In this document: piece after piece, positions 26,396 to 34,990 of the stretch
How the letters are laid out: the number at the start of each line of letters is the position of its first letter
Position numbering within the stretch: position 1 is the stretch's first letter
DNA from: Streptomyces chartreusis
Lineage (GTDB): Bacteria; Actinomycetota; Actinomycetes; Streptomycetales; Streptomycetaceae
Direction: 5' to 3'
Length of the DNA stretch: 64,000 nucleotides
Assembly: GCF_008704715.1 (NCBI RefSeq)
Contig: NZ_CP023689.1
Span: forward strand, 1,612,001 to 1,676,000
Position numbers and translations under genes: made by a program
The notes under the pieces: model-generated
The model's database searches: none
Seen by the model: the letters and a program-made list of their open reading frames with translations, nothing else
What the model was told of the DNA's origin: nothing

Positions 26396-26458
26396 CCCTG
26401 CTGGTCGTAGCTCCAGCGGCACCTCGCACATGGCTGCGCCCGCGCCTACGGTGGGTGC

Positions 26459-27250
26459 ATGTCCACGATTCTGATCACCGGCGCCACCTCGGGTCTCGGC
26501 CGTCACGTGGCCTTCGAGCTGGTCCGCTCCGGGCACAGCGTCCTTGCCCACGGACGGGACGCGGGCCGGGTCGAGCGGCTCGCCGAGGAGCTGCGGGCCG
26601 AGGGTGAGGCCGAGGGGTTCGTGGCGGACCTGGCCTCACTGGATCAGGTGCGGCAGCTGGCGGCGCATGTCGCCGGGGAGCATCCCGAGCTCGATGTGCT
26701 GATCAACAACGCCGGGGTGGGCTTCGGCTCGCCCGGCTCGGGCCGTGAGCTCAGCGCCGACGGGCATGAACTGCGGCTCGCGGTGAACTACTTGGCGCCG
26801 GTCGCACTGACCCGCGCCCTGCTGCCCGTGCTGCGCGCGAACGCGCCCGCGCGGATCGTCAACGTGGGTTCGGCGGGCCAGGAGCCGCTGGACCTCGACG
26901 ACCCGGAGCTGACCCGCGGCTACGACGGCACCGCGGCCTACCGGCGCAGCAAGTTCGCCCTCGCGGCCCATACGTTCACCCTCGCGGAGGAGCTGGCGGG
27001 CACCGGGGTCGCGGTCAACGTGCTGCATCCGGCGACGTTCATGGACACCGGGATGGTCCGCGAGGGCGGCATCGAACCGTGGAACACGGTCGCAGACGGG
27101 GCACCGGGCGTCCTGGCCCTTGCGACACGGGAGATGGGAACGGGCGGCTACTTCGACGGCACGACCCCGTCCCGGGCGCACGAGGGGACCTACGACGCTG
27201 GCGTGCAGCGGCGACTGGCCACGGTCACCGATCAACTCCTCAGCCTCTGA
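26459..27250 (+). CDS. Short-chain dehydrogenase/reductase
   Basis: 263 residues. 'ILITGATSGLGRHVAFEL' cofactor loop, 'DVLINNAGVGFG', 'RIVNVGSAGQ', and catalytic 'AYRRSKFAL' (YxxxK). Close in style to the retinol-dehydrogenase/WW-oxidoreductase-like SDRs of actinobacteria. A TACGGT -10-like hexamer ends about 6 bp before the ATG and there is no convincing Shine-Dalgarno, so the message may be leaderless and independent of the pca operon (63 bp away). Substrate unknown. Confidence 0.9.
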   Translation: MSTILITGATSGLGRHVAFELVRSGHSVLAHGRDAGRVERLAEELRAEGEAEGFVADLASLDQVRQLAAHVAGEHPELDVLINNAGVGFGSPGSGRELSADGHELRLAVNYLAPVALTRALLPVLRANAPARIVNVGSAGQEPLDLDDPELTRGYDGTAAYRRSKFALAAHTFTLAEELAGTGVAVNVLHPATFMDTGMVREGGIEPWNTVADGAPGVLALATREMGTGGYFDGTTPSRAHEGTYDAGVQRRLATVTDQLLSL

Positions 27251-27270
27251 CGCGCCCCGATAGGGGCGCG
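27251..27270. terminator. Terminator hairpin after the SDR gene
   Basis: Perfect 8-bp stem CGCGCCCC / GGGGCGCG with loop GATA, starting directly after the TGA. Serves the convergent pair SDR and LAL-like gene. Confidence 0.75.
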
Positions 27271-27338
27271 GGGCGGTATCGATGTGCGGCTCCGCCGCGT
27301 GGGCGCGACCAGCCCCAACGGCGCCGCAGCCGAAATCC
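27263..27338. repeat. Streptomyces intergenic repeat element
   Basis: The stretch from GGGGCGCGGGG through GCGGCTCCGCCGCGTGGG, GCGCGACCAGCCCC and GCGCCGCAGCCG is, from memory, a common short intergenic repeat in Streptomyces genomes, normally near gene 3' ends. A partial relative (GCGACCAGCCCCTG, about 30157-30170) lies beyond the other end of the neighbouring gene. Confidence 0.55.
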
Positions 27339-27345
27339 GGTCCCC

Positions 27346-30018
27346 CTAGCGGAGCGCCAACGCCGCCTCGGCCTGAAGCACAAGCCCATCCGCCCCGCAC
27401 GCCTGCGCAAGCGTCATCCCCCGCCGCAACTCCGCGGCAGACCGCGCAGCGATCCCGTACTCGACGCGGGCGGCCGCGTGTTCGTACTGGCACGGGGAGG
27501 CTTCCAGATAGGTGACGGCCTGCTCGGCCAGACGCACCGCGCGCTGCCCCGTCTCCAACGCGGCGGCGCACCGCAGGGCCTCGCCGATCGCGGTGTCGGT
27601 GCCCAGGCGCTCGGCGCTGCGGCGGACCTCGGTGGCCAGGCGGGCGGCCCGCTCCGGGTCCTCGCTCGCCAGGACGCGGGTGAGGTCGACGGCCCAGGGT
27701 GCGAGCACCGGGTTGTGGTGGCCGCGCGCTTCGGCGGCCTTCTCCGCCGCCTCCAGTTCGTTGATGCCGTCCTTGGTACGGCCTACGGCCAGGAGCAGCC
27801 GGCCGCGGACGGAGCGCGGGTCGGGCAGCACGATGGTGGAGGGGTAGGGCGGGGCGAAGCCGTACTGGTCGGCGATGTCCCAGGCCTCCTGGACATGGCC
27901 GCGGACGAGCAGTGTGTCGACGAGGTTGCAGGTGGCCGACCAGTGCAGCGGCAGCCGTCGGCCGACGCGCTCGGCGAGCGCCAGCGACTTGCGCAGGGAC
28001 GCCTCCGCCTCCCGGAGCCTGCCGCGCCGGCGCAGCCCGAGTCCGACGTAGGCGTGGGCCAGGGAGAGGTGGCCGCCGCTCCAGCCGGCGGACTCGTACG
28101 CGCGCAGCGCCTCGTTGTAGAGGGCCTCGGCGCGATCCAGCCGGTCCGTGTAGGCGTAGGCGCTGGCAAGCATCATCGGCAGCTCGATGCCCCACTCGGG
28201 GTCGGTCCAGCCGAGTCCCGGGGCGAGGCGGCCGTTGACGAGGGCGCGGTCGCACACTTCCACGACCTCCTCGGCGTTCTCGCCGCGGGCCATGGCGTCG
28301 AAGCCGCGCAGTATGAGCAGGGCGCGCTCGGAGTTGTCGCGTCCTGTGCAGGTCTTGGCGAGTTCGGCGAGGCGGGTGGAGCGCCCGGGTGAGGTCGTCT
28401 CGCCCGCGTGGATGCCCTCCCACATGAACTGCACGGCCTGGAGCCGCAGCCTGGCCGGTCCGGCGGGGTGCCGGGCGGCCTCCGCCTCGACGGTGCGGAC
28501 GGCCTCCTCCAGCTGGTCGTTGTGGAGGAGGGCCTGGGAGAGGCGGTAGACGGCGTCGACGCGTGCGTCGCCGTCGAGGCCGGGCATGGCGAGGGCGGCC
28601 TGGAGGTGGTCGATGGTCCTCGCGGGTGCGGTCAGCAGGGTGGCGCAGCCGAGTTCGTGGAGCACGCGCGCGTGGACCGCGGGCAGCGGCGGCTCCAGCA
28701 GGGCCCGCTCCAGACAGCGGCAGGCCGCGTCGGGGGCGCCGACGGCGAGGTGCTCGCGGGCGGCCTCGCGGAGCTGCTCGACGAGTTCCTCGTCGTCGTC
28801 CGGGTGGACCTCCAGCAGATGCCGGGCGGCGACCGCGGCGCCGTGGCCGTTGTCGGTGACGACGCGGGCGGCGATGCCGTGCATCGCGGTGCGCAGGGCG
28901 TCCGGGATGGAGTTGTAGACGGCGGTGGCGATCAGCGGGTGCACGAACTGGAGCTCGCCGTCGTCGGGCCGGCCGCCCGCCGGGTCGGACTCGGTGAGGA
29001 TGCGGGCGGTGCGCAGCTTCTCGGCGCAGCGCACGGCCTCGTCCAGGTTCATGGTGGCGAGTTCGGCGACCAGGTCGACGGAGATGCCGGTGCCGAGGAT
29101 CGCGGCCGCCCAGGCGAACCGGGTGGCTTCGATGCCGAGGGTCTCCAGGCGGGCGACGAGACCGCCGCCGCGGGCCGCGCGGTTCAGGGCGCGCAGTTCG
29201 GCGGCCGCGGACTCGGTGGGCTCGAACTCGCTGTCCTGGACCTTGGCGAGGAGTTCGACGGTCTCGTACGGGTTGCCGCCGGTGACCGCCCAGACCTCGC
29301 GGCAGAACGGGGCGTCGGCGTGCGCGCCCAGGGTGGCGCGGGTCAGGCCGGTGGTGGCGTCCGGGGTCAGCGCGCTCAGCGTGGCCACGGAGGAGCCCGC
29401 GGCGGCGACCGAGTCGAGGTGGCGGGCGCTGTCGCCGCTGCTGGTCTCGCCGGGGCGGCGGGCCACGACGACGAGGACGTTCTGTTCGCCGACGTGCTCG
29501 GCGAACGCGGCGAGCCAGCGCAGGGTCTCCTGGTCGGCCCAGTGCGCGTCGTCGATCAGCAGGACCAGCGGCCAGTCGCGGCGGGCCAGCCTGCGTACGG
29601 CGGCGACCAGTCCGTCGCACACGCCCTGCGGGTCCGCCTGGCGGTCCCCGGGCTCCGTTATGCCGAGGGCGGGTCCGGCGATGTCGTACCAGTCGCCGAG
29701 GTACTCGCGCGCCTCCTCCGGCATCAGCGACAGCAGCGCGGGCTGGAGCAGCTGCCGTACGACGTTGAAGGGGACCGAGCTCAGGGTCTCGCTGCCGCGG
29801 GCGGACCACACCGTGCAGCCGCGGGTCTCGGCGATACGACGGGTTTCGGCCAGCAGCGCGGTCTTGCCGAGTCCCGCCTCGCCCCGGAGCACCAGGAGGC
29901 TGCCCGACGAGGAGTTGTCCGCGCACAGCGCGTCGAGGGCCCCCTCGACCGCGGCGAGTTCCTCGTCGCGCTCCCAGAGGGGAGCCGAGGCGGCCGGTGT
30001 GGGCCGTACCTGCGTCAT
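27346..30018 (-). CDS. LAL-like AAA/TPR ATPase without a LuxR DNA-binding domain
   Basis: 890 residues from ATG 30018 (AGGTAGCGGG upstream). N-terminal STAND/AAA_16 module with Walker A 'GEAGLGKTALL' (residues ~48-58) and Walker B 'LVLLIDDAHWAD'. It continues with a large TPR-like helical region ('AEALYNEALRAYESAGWSGGHLSLAHAYVGLGLRRRGRLREAEASLRKSLALAERV'). It has the architecture of large MalT/LAL regulators, but the chain ends at 'VLQAEAALALR', where the C-terminal LuxR helix-turn-helix would be expected. It is either a derived signalling ATPase or a regulator that lost its DNA-binding end. Divergent from the MFS transporter. Confidence 0.88.
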   Translation of the reverse strand: MTQVRPTPAASAPLWERDEELAAVEGALDALCADNSSSGSLLVLRGEAGLGKTALLAETRRIAETRGCTVWSARGSETLSSVPFNVVRQLLQPALLSLMPEEAREYLGDWYDIAGPALGITEPGDRQADPQGVCDGLVAAVRRLARRDWPLVLLIDDAHWADQETLRWLAAFAEHVGEQNVLVVVARRPGETSSGDSARHLDSVAAAGSSVATLSALTPDATTGLTRATLGAHADAPFCREVWAVTGGNPYETVELLAKVQDSEFEPTESAAAELRALNRAARGGGLVARLETLGIEATRFAWAAAILGTGISVDLVAELATMNLDEAVRCAEKLRTARILTESDPAGGRPDDGELQFVHPLIATAVYNSIPDALRTAMHGIAARVVTDNGHGAAVAARHLLEVHPDDDEELVEQLREAAREHLAVGAPDAACRCLERALLEPPLPAVHARVLHELGCATLLTAPARTIDHLQAALAMPGLDGDARVDAVYRLSQALLHNDQLEEAVRTVEAEAARHPAGPARLRLQAVQFMWEGIHAGETTSPGRSTRLAELAKTCTGRDNSERALLILRGFDAMARGENAEEVVEVCDRALVNGRLAPGLGWTDPEWGIELPMMLASAYAYTDRLDRAEALYNEALRAYESAGWSGGHLSLAHAYVGLGLRRRGRLREAEASLRKSLALAERVGRRLPLHWSATCNLVDTLLVRGHVQEAWDIADQYGFAPPYPSTIVLPDPRSVRGRLLLAVGRTKDGINELEAAEKAAEARGHHNPVLAPWAVDLTRVLASEDPERAARLATEVRRSAERLGTDTAIGEALRCAAALETGQRAVRLAEQAVTYLEASPCQYEHAAARVEYGIAARSAAELRRGMTLAQACGADGLVLQAEAALALR

Positions 30019-30268
30019 CCCGCTACCTCCCCAATGTCGCCCTGACGGCGTACAGACCTCGAGCGTAGCCCTCCGGGTGACTGAGTGGAGGCCTGTCCGG
30101 GCAGCTGTTGCCGTGATGGGTGACAACGGGTGCGGGCAGGCGACGCGAAGGGCCCGCGACCAGCCCCTGAAAACCTGAATGGCAGTCAAAAACCGTCGTT
30201 CGAACCGGCATTCAGCCGACATCCGCGCGGTGTCCGGCCGGCCCTCGGGCGACTTGCGAAGGCGCGGG

Positions 30269-31600
30269 ATGACGTTGGCTATCCATGAGCGAGGCACGGT
30301 CCGGTCCCGCAAGGCCCTGGTCGCGGGGTCGGTGGGCAACTTCATCGAGTGGTACGAGTTCGGTGTCTACGGCTACTTCGCGACGATCATCGCGGCGCGG
30401 TTCTTCACCCCGGAGGGCGGCAGCGAGGTCGAGGCGCTGGTGAGGACGTACGCCTCGTTCGCGCTGGCGTTCTTCTTCCGGCCGGTCGGAGCGGCCCTGT
30501 TCGGCCGGCTCGGGGACCGGATCGGGCGGCGCCCGGTGCTGATCCTGGTGATCACCCTGATGACCGTGGCGACGACGCTGATCGGCGCGCTGCCGACGTA
30601 CGCGACCGCCGGTGCCCTCGCGCCGTGGCTGCTGACGTTCCTGCGGGTGCTGCAAGGGCTGTCGGCGGGCGGCGAGTTCGGTGGCGCGGTGTCGGTGATG
30701 ACCGAATTCGCGCCACCGGGGCGACGGGGGCTGTACGGGTCGTGGCAGTCCTTCACGGTCGCGCTGGGGCTGCTGGGCGGCGCGGGGGTGGCGGCACTGC
30801 TCGCCACCGCGCTGACCGAGGAGCAACTCGGCGACTGGGGCTGGCGCCTGCCGTTCCTGCTGACGCTGCCGCTGGGTCTCGGCGCGCTGTGGCTGCGGCT
30901 ACGGCTGGACGAGACGCCGGCGTTCCGGGAGGAGCGGCCGGCCGAGCGGCCGCCCGCGCGGGAGGTCGCCGGGGCGATCGCGCTGGGGGCGGGGCGGATC
31001 ATGGGGTGGGCGGCGGCCGGCTACACCTTCCTGGTCGTGCTGCCGTCGTATCTCCAGTCAACGCTGGACGCGTCCTTCCAGCAGGCGCTGATCGCGACGG
31101 TGCTGGCGAACTTCGGCTTCGCGGTCACGATCGTGCCGGCGGGTCTGCTGAGCGACCGGTTCGGACGCCGGCCGGTGATGCTGACGGGCGCGGTGCTCGT
31201 TGCGGTGCTCGCGGTGCCGCTGCTCAACCTTCTCCAGGACCCGGGCGTTTCCCTCACCGTGAAGGGTGCGGCAGTGTGGGGCGCGGGAGCCGTGGTGGGA
31301 CTGATGGCGGGTCCGGGGCCGGCGATGCTCGCGGAACTGTTCCCGACGAACGTCCGCTACACGGGGCTGGGACTCGCCTACGCGTTGTCCAATGCGGTGT
31401 TCTCGGGCTGCGCCGGCCTCATCATCACGGAGACGATCGAGCGGACGGGGAGCGTGGACATCCCCGCGTACTACGCGGCGGCCATGTGCGCGGTGAGCGT
31501 TCTGGCGCTGACCTGGACCCCCAGGGCCGTGACCGGCAGGGGCGGGTCCCTGGAAGCGGGGGACCCGTTGGTGAAGGACGCGAAGGGAAAGGCGAGTTGA
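30269..31600 (+). CDS. MFS transporter, metabolite:H+ symporter (MHS) type
   Basis: 443 residues from ATG 30269; an in-frame ATG at 30179 would add 30 polar residues atypical of the family. About twelve membrane segments. 'SVGNFIEWYEFGVYGYFA' is the MHS-family N-terminus, with the A-loop 'RLGDRIGRRPVLIL', its repeat 'LLSDRFGRRPVMLTG', and 'GLSAGGEFGGA'. MHS carriers (ShiA, ProP, KgtP, citrate) import organic acids, osmolytes or shikimate with protons. Substrate not predictable. anmK follows 18 bp after it. Confidence 0.9.
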   Translation: MTLAIHERGTVRSRKALVAGSVGNFIEWYEFGVYGYFATIIAARFFTPEGGSEVEALVRTYASFALAFFFRPVGAALFGRLGDRIGRRPVLILVITLMTVATTLIGALPTYATAGALAPWLLTFLRVLQGLSAGGEFGGAVSVMTEFAPPGRRGLYGSWQSFTVALGLLGGAGVAALLATALTEEQLGDWGWRLPFLLTLPLGLGALWLRLRLDETPAFREERPAERPPAREVAGAIALGAGRIMGWAAAGYTFLVVLPSYLQSTLDASFQQALIATVLANFGFAVTIVPAGLLSDRFGRRPVMLTGAVLVAVLAVPLLNLLQDPGVSLTVKGAAVWGAGAVVGLMAGPGPAMLAELFPTNVRYTGLGLAYALSNAVFSGCAGLIITETIERTGSVDIPAYYAAAMCAVSVLALTWTPRAVTGRGGSLEAGDPLVKDAKGKAS

Positions 31601-31618
31601 TCGGATGCGGGTGATCTG

Positions 31619-32773
31619 ATGCGGGTGATCGGCCTGATGTCGGGCACGTCGTACGACGCCGTCGACGCCGGCGCCGCCGACCTGAGCCTCGACGGCGACA
31701 GTCTGGTCCTCAAGCCGCTGGGGCTGGTGAGCGAGGCGTACGACGAGACGCTGCGGGAGGCGCTCGCGGCGTCGCTGCCGCCCGGGGCGACCTCGCTGGC
31801 CGAGGTGTGCCGGCTCGACACCCGCATCGGGCAGGCCTTCGCCGCGACGGCCGTACGTGCGGTGCGTGAACTGTGCGACGGGCGGGCGGAGTTGATCGCC
31901 TCGCACGGGCAGACGGTGTACCACTGGGCGGAGGGCGGCCGGGTGCACGGCACGCTCCAGCTCGGGCAGCCCGCGTGGATCGCCGAGGCGACCGGGCTGC
32001 CCGTCGTCGCCGACTTCCGGTCGCGTGACATCGCCGCCGGCGGTCAGGGCGCACCGCTGGTCAGCCTGGTCGACCTGCTGTGGCTGCGCGGCAGGCCGGG
32101 CACGCCCGTCGCGCTCAACCTCGGCGGCATCGCCAACCTGACCGCGCCCGACGGCACCGCCTTCGACACCGGGCCCGGCTGCGCACTGATCGACGCGGCG
32201 GCGCGGGGGTTCAGCGGCGGCCGGCTGTCGTACGACGTGGACGGGGCGCTGGCCGGTGGCGGCACCGTCCATGAGCCGCTCCTGCTGAGGCTGCTTCAGG
32301 AGCCGTACTACGCGTTGCCCGCGCCGAAGACGACCGGCAAGGAGCTGTTCCACCTGGGGCATCTGCGGGACGCGCTGTCCGGTGTCGGCACCCTGCCCGC
32401 CGAGGACGTCGTCGCGACGCTGACCATGCTCACGGCACGGACGGTCGCCGACGCCGTGAGCACGCTGGGCGCGAGCGAGGTCATCGCGTCAGGAGGCGGG
32501 ACGCGCAACCCGGTGCTGATGCGGATGCTCGGGCAGCGGCTGCCCGGGGTGGCGCTGCGCACCTCCGACGAGCTGGGGCTGGCGTCGGCCGCGAAGGAGG
32601 CGTACGCGTTCGCCGTGCTCGGCTTCCTGACCGCGCACGGCCTGCCCGGCGCCGTGCCCTCGGCCACCGGCGCCCGGCACGCGCGCGTACTGGGTTCGAT
32701 CACCCCGGGCCGGGACGGACTGCGGCTTCCGCCGCCGGCGGGGCAGCGGCCCGTGCGGCTCGTCGTGGAGTGA
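31619..32773 (+). CDS. anmK: Anhydro-N-acetylmuramic acid kinase
   Basis: 384 residues. Sugar-kinase (ASKHA) fold with 'MRVIGLMSGTSYDAVDAGAADL', 'LIASHGQTVYHW', 'NLGGIANLT', 'DTGPGCALIDAAA' and 'ASGGGTRNPVLM'. Phosphorylates and hydrates 1,6-anhydro-MurNAc to MurNAc-6-P in peptidoglycan recycling. Start ATG 31619, 18 bp after the MFS gene, so the MFS carrier could in principle import an anhydro-muropeptide or organic acid; the pairing is suggestive only. Confidence 0.95.
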   Translation: MRVIGLMSGTSYDAVDAGAADLSLDGDSLVLKPLGLVSEAYDETLREALAASLPPGATSLAEVCRLDTRIGQAFAATAVRAVRELCDGRAELIASHGQTVYHWAEGGRVHGTLQLGQPAWIAEATGLPVVADFRSRDIAAGGQGAPLVSLVDLLWLRGRPGTPVALNLGGIANLTAPDGTAFDTGPGCALIDAAARGFSGGRLSYDVDGALAGGGTVHEPLLLRLLQEPYYALPAPKTTGKELFHLGHLRDALSGVGTLPAEDVVATLTMLTARTVADAVSTLGASEVIASGGGTRNPVLMRMLGQRLPGVALRTSDELGLASAAKEAYAFAVLGFLTAHGLPGAVPSATGARHARVLGSITPGRDGLRLPPPAGQRPVRLVVE

Positions 32774-32888
32774 CTCCGGCGACATGCCGTGGCACCGGCG
32801 GCGGAATCGGCACCGGTGGAGCCGACATTCCGGACCCCGGGACGGGTCCTCTCATCCCCCTTTCACCGACGCCTCATACGGTGTGCAC

Positions 32889-33974
32889 ATGACGCAGGAG
32901 ACTCCTCCCGGCTGGTACCCCGATCCCGGCCGGCAAAGTGACGGTCCGCCCACCGAGCGCTGGTGGGACGGCAAGGCATGGACGGACCAGGTCCGGCCCG
33001 CGGGGCCGGCCGACGGATGGAGCCCCCCGGAGCCGCCGGCGGCCGTCGCGCAGCCCCCGGCACATCCGGACCAGCCGCATCCGGACCACGCGTATCCGGG
33101 CCACCCGCAGCAGCCGGCCCATCCGGTGTACCCGGGCTATCCCGTGCACCCCGGCTATCCCGGCCAGGTGCAGTCCGGCGGGCGGCGGGGTCTGCGCACG
33201 GGCATAGCCGTGGGGGTGGCCGCGGTCGTCCTCGCGAGCATCGGGGTCGGCGTGTACGCGCTGACCGCGAACGACGGCTCGGGCGGCGGCTCCAACTCCC
33301 AGCAGCGCCCGGGCGGACAGGGCGGGCCCGGTGGCGGTCAGGGCGGCCCCTTCGGGGACTCCGGCGGGGGTGACGGCGGCTCCGGTGGCGGTGACGGCGG
33401 CTCCGGTGGGCAGTCGCCCTCGCCGGAGGGTTCCGAGGCGCCGAGGATCGAGAGCGGTTCGGTGGCCGACGCGGTGAACGGGATCAGCGTCCCGGTGCCG
33501 GACGGCTGGTACGGCCAGGAGATCACCGTGGGTGCGCAGGTGTCCTCGAAGGAGTCGTACAAGTGCCCCGCCGACACCTCCCAGACCTGTATGAAGGGCG
33601 GCGCCTACTCGGCGCCCGCGCTCGCGCTCGGCACCAAGGGCGACACCGCCGAGGAGGTCGCCAAGGCGGACATCGCGGCGAACGCCGACGAGTCCTACGG
33701 CAAGGGGTACGGCAAGATCACCTCGCACGAGGTGCTGGCCTCCAAGGCGGTGACCGTGGCCGGGCAGAAGGGCTATCTGGTCCGCTGGAAGGCGGTCACG
33801 AGCAAGGGCGCCGACGGCTACGTCGAGTCGCTCGCCTTCCCCTCCCCCACCAATGAGCGGCAGATGGTCGTGGTCCGCTTCGGCGTCGACGTCGGTGAGA
33901 AGCAGTCGGTCATCGACGAGATAACCAAGGGCATCAAGGTGTCCACGGGCGGCGGCAACGGCCAGGACGTCTGA
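32889..33974 (+). CDS. DUF2510 membrane protein with extracellular C-domain
   Basis: 361 residues from ATG 32889 (GTG 32883 is an in-frame alternative). N-terminal DUF2510 ('PGWYPDPGRQSDGPPTERWWDGKAWTDQ'), a Pro/His/Tyr-rich cytoplasmic linker, one membrane helix ~103-125 ('GIAVGVAAVVLASIGVGVYAL'), a Gly/Ser-rich tract (~130-185), then a ~170-residue outer domain with 'VPDGWYGQEITVG...YKCPADTSQTC'. Function unknown; DUF2510 appears on the cytoplasmic side of many actinobacterial membrane proteins. The outer domain has two cysteines that could pair. Confidence 0.88.
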   Translation: MTQETPPGWYPDPGRQSDGPPTERWWDGKAWTDQVRPAGPADGWSPPEPPAAVAQPPAHPDQPHPDHAYPGHPQQPAHPVYPGYPVHPGYPGQVQSGGRRGLRTGIAVGVAAVVLASIGVGVYALTANDGSGGGSNSQQRPGGQGGPGGGQGGPFGDSGGGDGGSGGGDGGSGGQSPSPEGSEAPRIESGSVADAVNGISVPVPDGWYGQEITVGAQVSSKESYKCPADTSQTCMKGGAYSAPALALGTKGDTAEEVAKADIAANADESYGKGYGKITSHEVLASKAVTVAGQKGYLVRWKAVTSKGADGYVESLAFPSPTNERQMVVVRFGVDVGEKQSVIDEITKGIKVSTGGGNGQDV

Positions 33975-34013
33975 TCCACCCCGGGCCCGCCCCGGTCCGG
34001 CTCGGACACGAGG

Positions 34014-34060
34014 CGGCCGGGTGGGACTCCTCTCCGCTCAAGAGGAACCCCACCCGGCCG
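34014..34060. terminator. Strong bidirectional terminator
   Basis: Perfect 12-bp stem CGGCCGGGTGGG (34014-34025) with CCCACCCGGCCG (34049-34060); the 23-nt loop contains an inner CCTCT/AGAGG stem. Sits between the convergent DUF2510 and TetR genes. Confidence 0.85.
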
Positions 34061-34142
34061 GGGGGTGCGCGCCGCCCCCGTCCCCACGGTGCGGCGCGGA
34101 ACAGGTCACCGTCCAGTCATCCCGTGGACGGCGGCCTGGGTC

Positions 34143-34757
34143 CTAGGTGAGTCCGAGCGTCGGAAGCACGGCGGCCTCCACGAATCGGACGATGTACTCG
34201 GGGTCGGCGTCCTCGCCCTCCAGCACGGGCCGGGCACGCAGCACACCGAAGATCTGGGCGGGGATGTACTCCAGCGCCGGATTGTCCGCGGCCACCTCTC
34301 CCCGCTCGACGCCGCGCCTCAGGATCTGCCGCAGCGCGTCGATCTCGGGATCGATGAGCGCCTCGCGCAGCGCCTTCTTGAGCTCCGGGTCCTCCATGAC
34401 GGCGTGCCCGAGGGCCTGCAGCAGCCGGGTGTCCTTGGCCGACCACGCCCCCGCGGCCCGTGCGGCTTCCCGCAGGTCGTCCGCGAGCGTGCCGGTGTCG
34501 ATGCCGTCGAAGCGGGTCTGCCGGCTGGCGCGCAGCGCGGCCGCCACGAACTGCGGCTTCGTCTTCCACTGCCGGTAGAGCGTGGCCTTGCTGCACCGCG
34601 TGGTGGCGGCGACGCCCTCCATGGTGACGGAGTCGTAGCCGCAGGCGCGGACCTGTTCGAGGACGGCGTCGAAGAACTCCTGCTCACGCTCGGGCGTGAT
34701 CTTGGAGCGGCGCGAGGCGGCGACCGTCTCCGGTCCGTCCGCGGCCTGCGACGTCAT
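34143..34757 (-). CDS. TetR-family transcriptional regulator
   Basis: 204 residues from ATG 34757 (AGGAGA upstream); GTG 34784 is a longer alternative. Helix-turn-helix 'VTMEGVAATTRCSKATLYRQWKTKPQFVAAAL', then the all-helical ligand domain with a TetR_C-type 'PELKKALREALIDPEIDALRQILRRGVERGEV'. Divergent from the PAP2-DMT pair, with the array at 34826-34917 between them, so it probably represses both its own gene and the PAP2 operon. Ligand unknown; lipophilic compounds are common for this branch. Confidence 0.92.
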   Translation of the reverse strand: MTSQAADGPETVAASRRSKITPEREQEFFDAVLEQVRACGYDSVTMEGVAATTRCSKATLYRQWKTKPQFVAAALRASRQTRFDGIDTGTLADDLREAARAAGAWSAKDTRLLQALGHAVMEDPELKKALREALIDPEIDALRQILRRGVERGEVAADNPALEYIPAQIFGVLRARPVLEGEDADPEYIVRFVEAAVLPTLGLT

Positions 34758-34825
34758 CTGCTCGTCTCCTCGCTCCGGTGCCACGCCCCGCCTTGTCCGG
34801 GGCCCGCCTTCCAGTGTGTCGCACG

Positions 34826-34917
34826 TCTATCGAAACGTCACTGTACCGGAACGCTGGCGTATCGGTACAGTGGCGTATCGGTACAGGCGCGTTTCGGTAC
34901 GTCGCCGTACCGATGAG
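34826..34917. promoter_or_regulatory. Array of six 12-bp operator-like units at 16-bp period
   Basis: Near-palindromic 12-mers related to CGTATCGGTACA start at 34826, 34842, 34858, 34874, 34890 and 34906, each separated by 4 nt. Units 3 and 4 are identical (CGTATCGGTACA); units 1 and 2 read as the reverse orientation (TCTATCGAAACG, TGTACCGGAACG); unit 5 is CGTTTCGGTACG and unit 6 CGTACCGATGAG. Units 2 and 3 form a long inverted repeat. Located between the TetR start (34757) and the PAP2 start (34991). TetR oligomerisation along the array is inferred. Confidence 0.75.
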
Positions 34918-34990
34918 TTCGCCGAGCCCGAGGAGTCCACAGCTCGACAGCTCGGCCAGCACCACTCACGTCAGCGAAAGGGCCGGGGGA

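Noticed and set aside
26636..29926. 1096-codon minus-strand open frame
   Set aside because: Shadow over the SDR and the LAL-like gene; composition is Arg/Pro-rich and it has no start context or motif.
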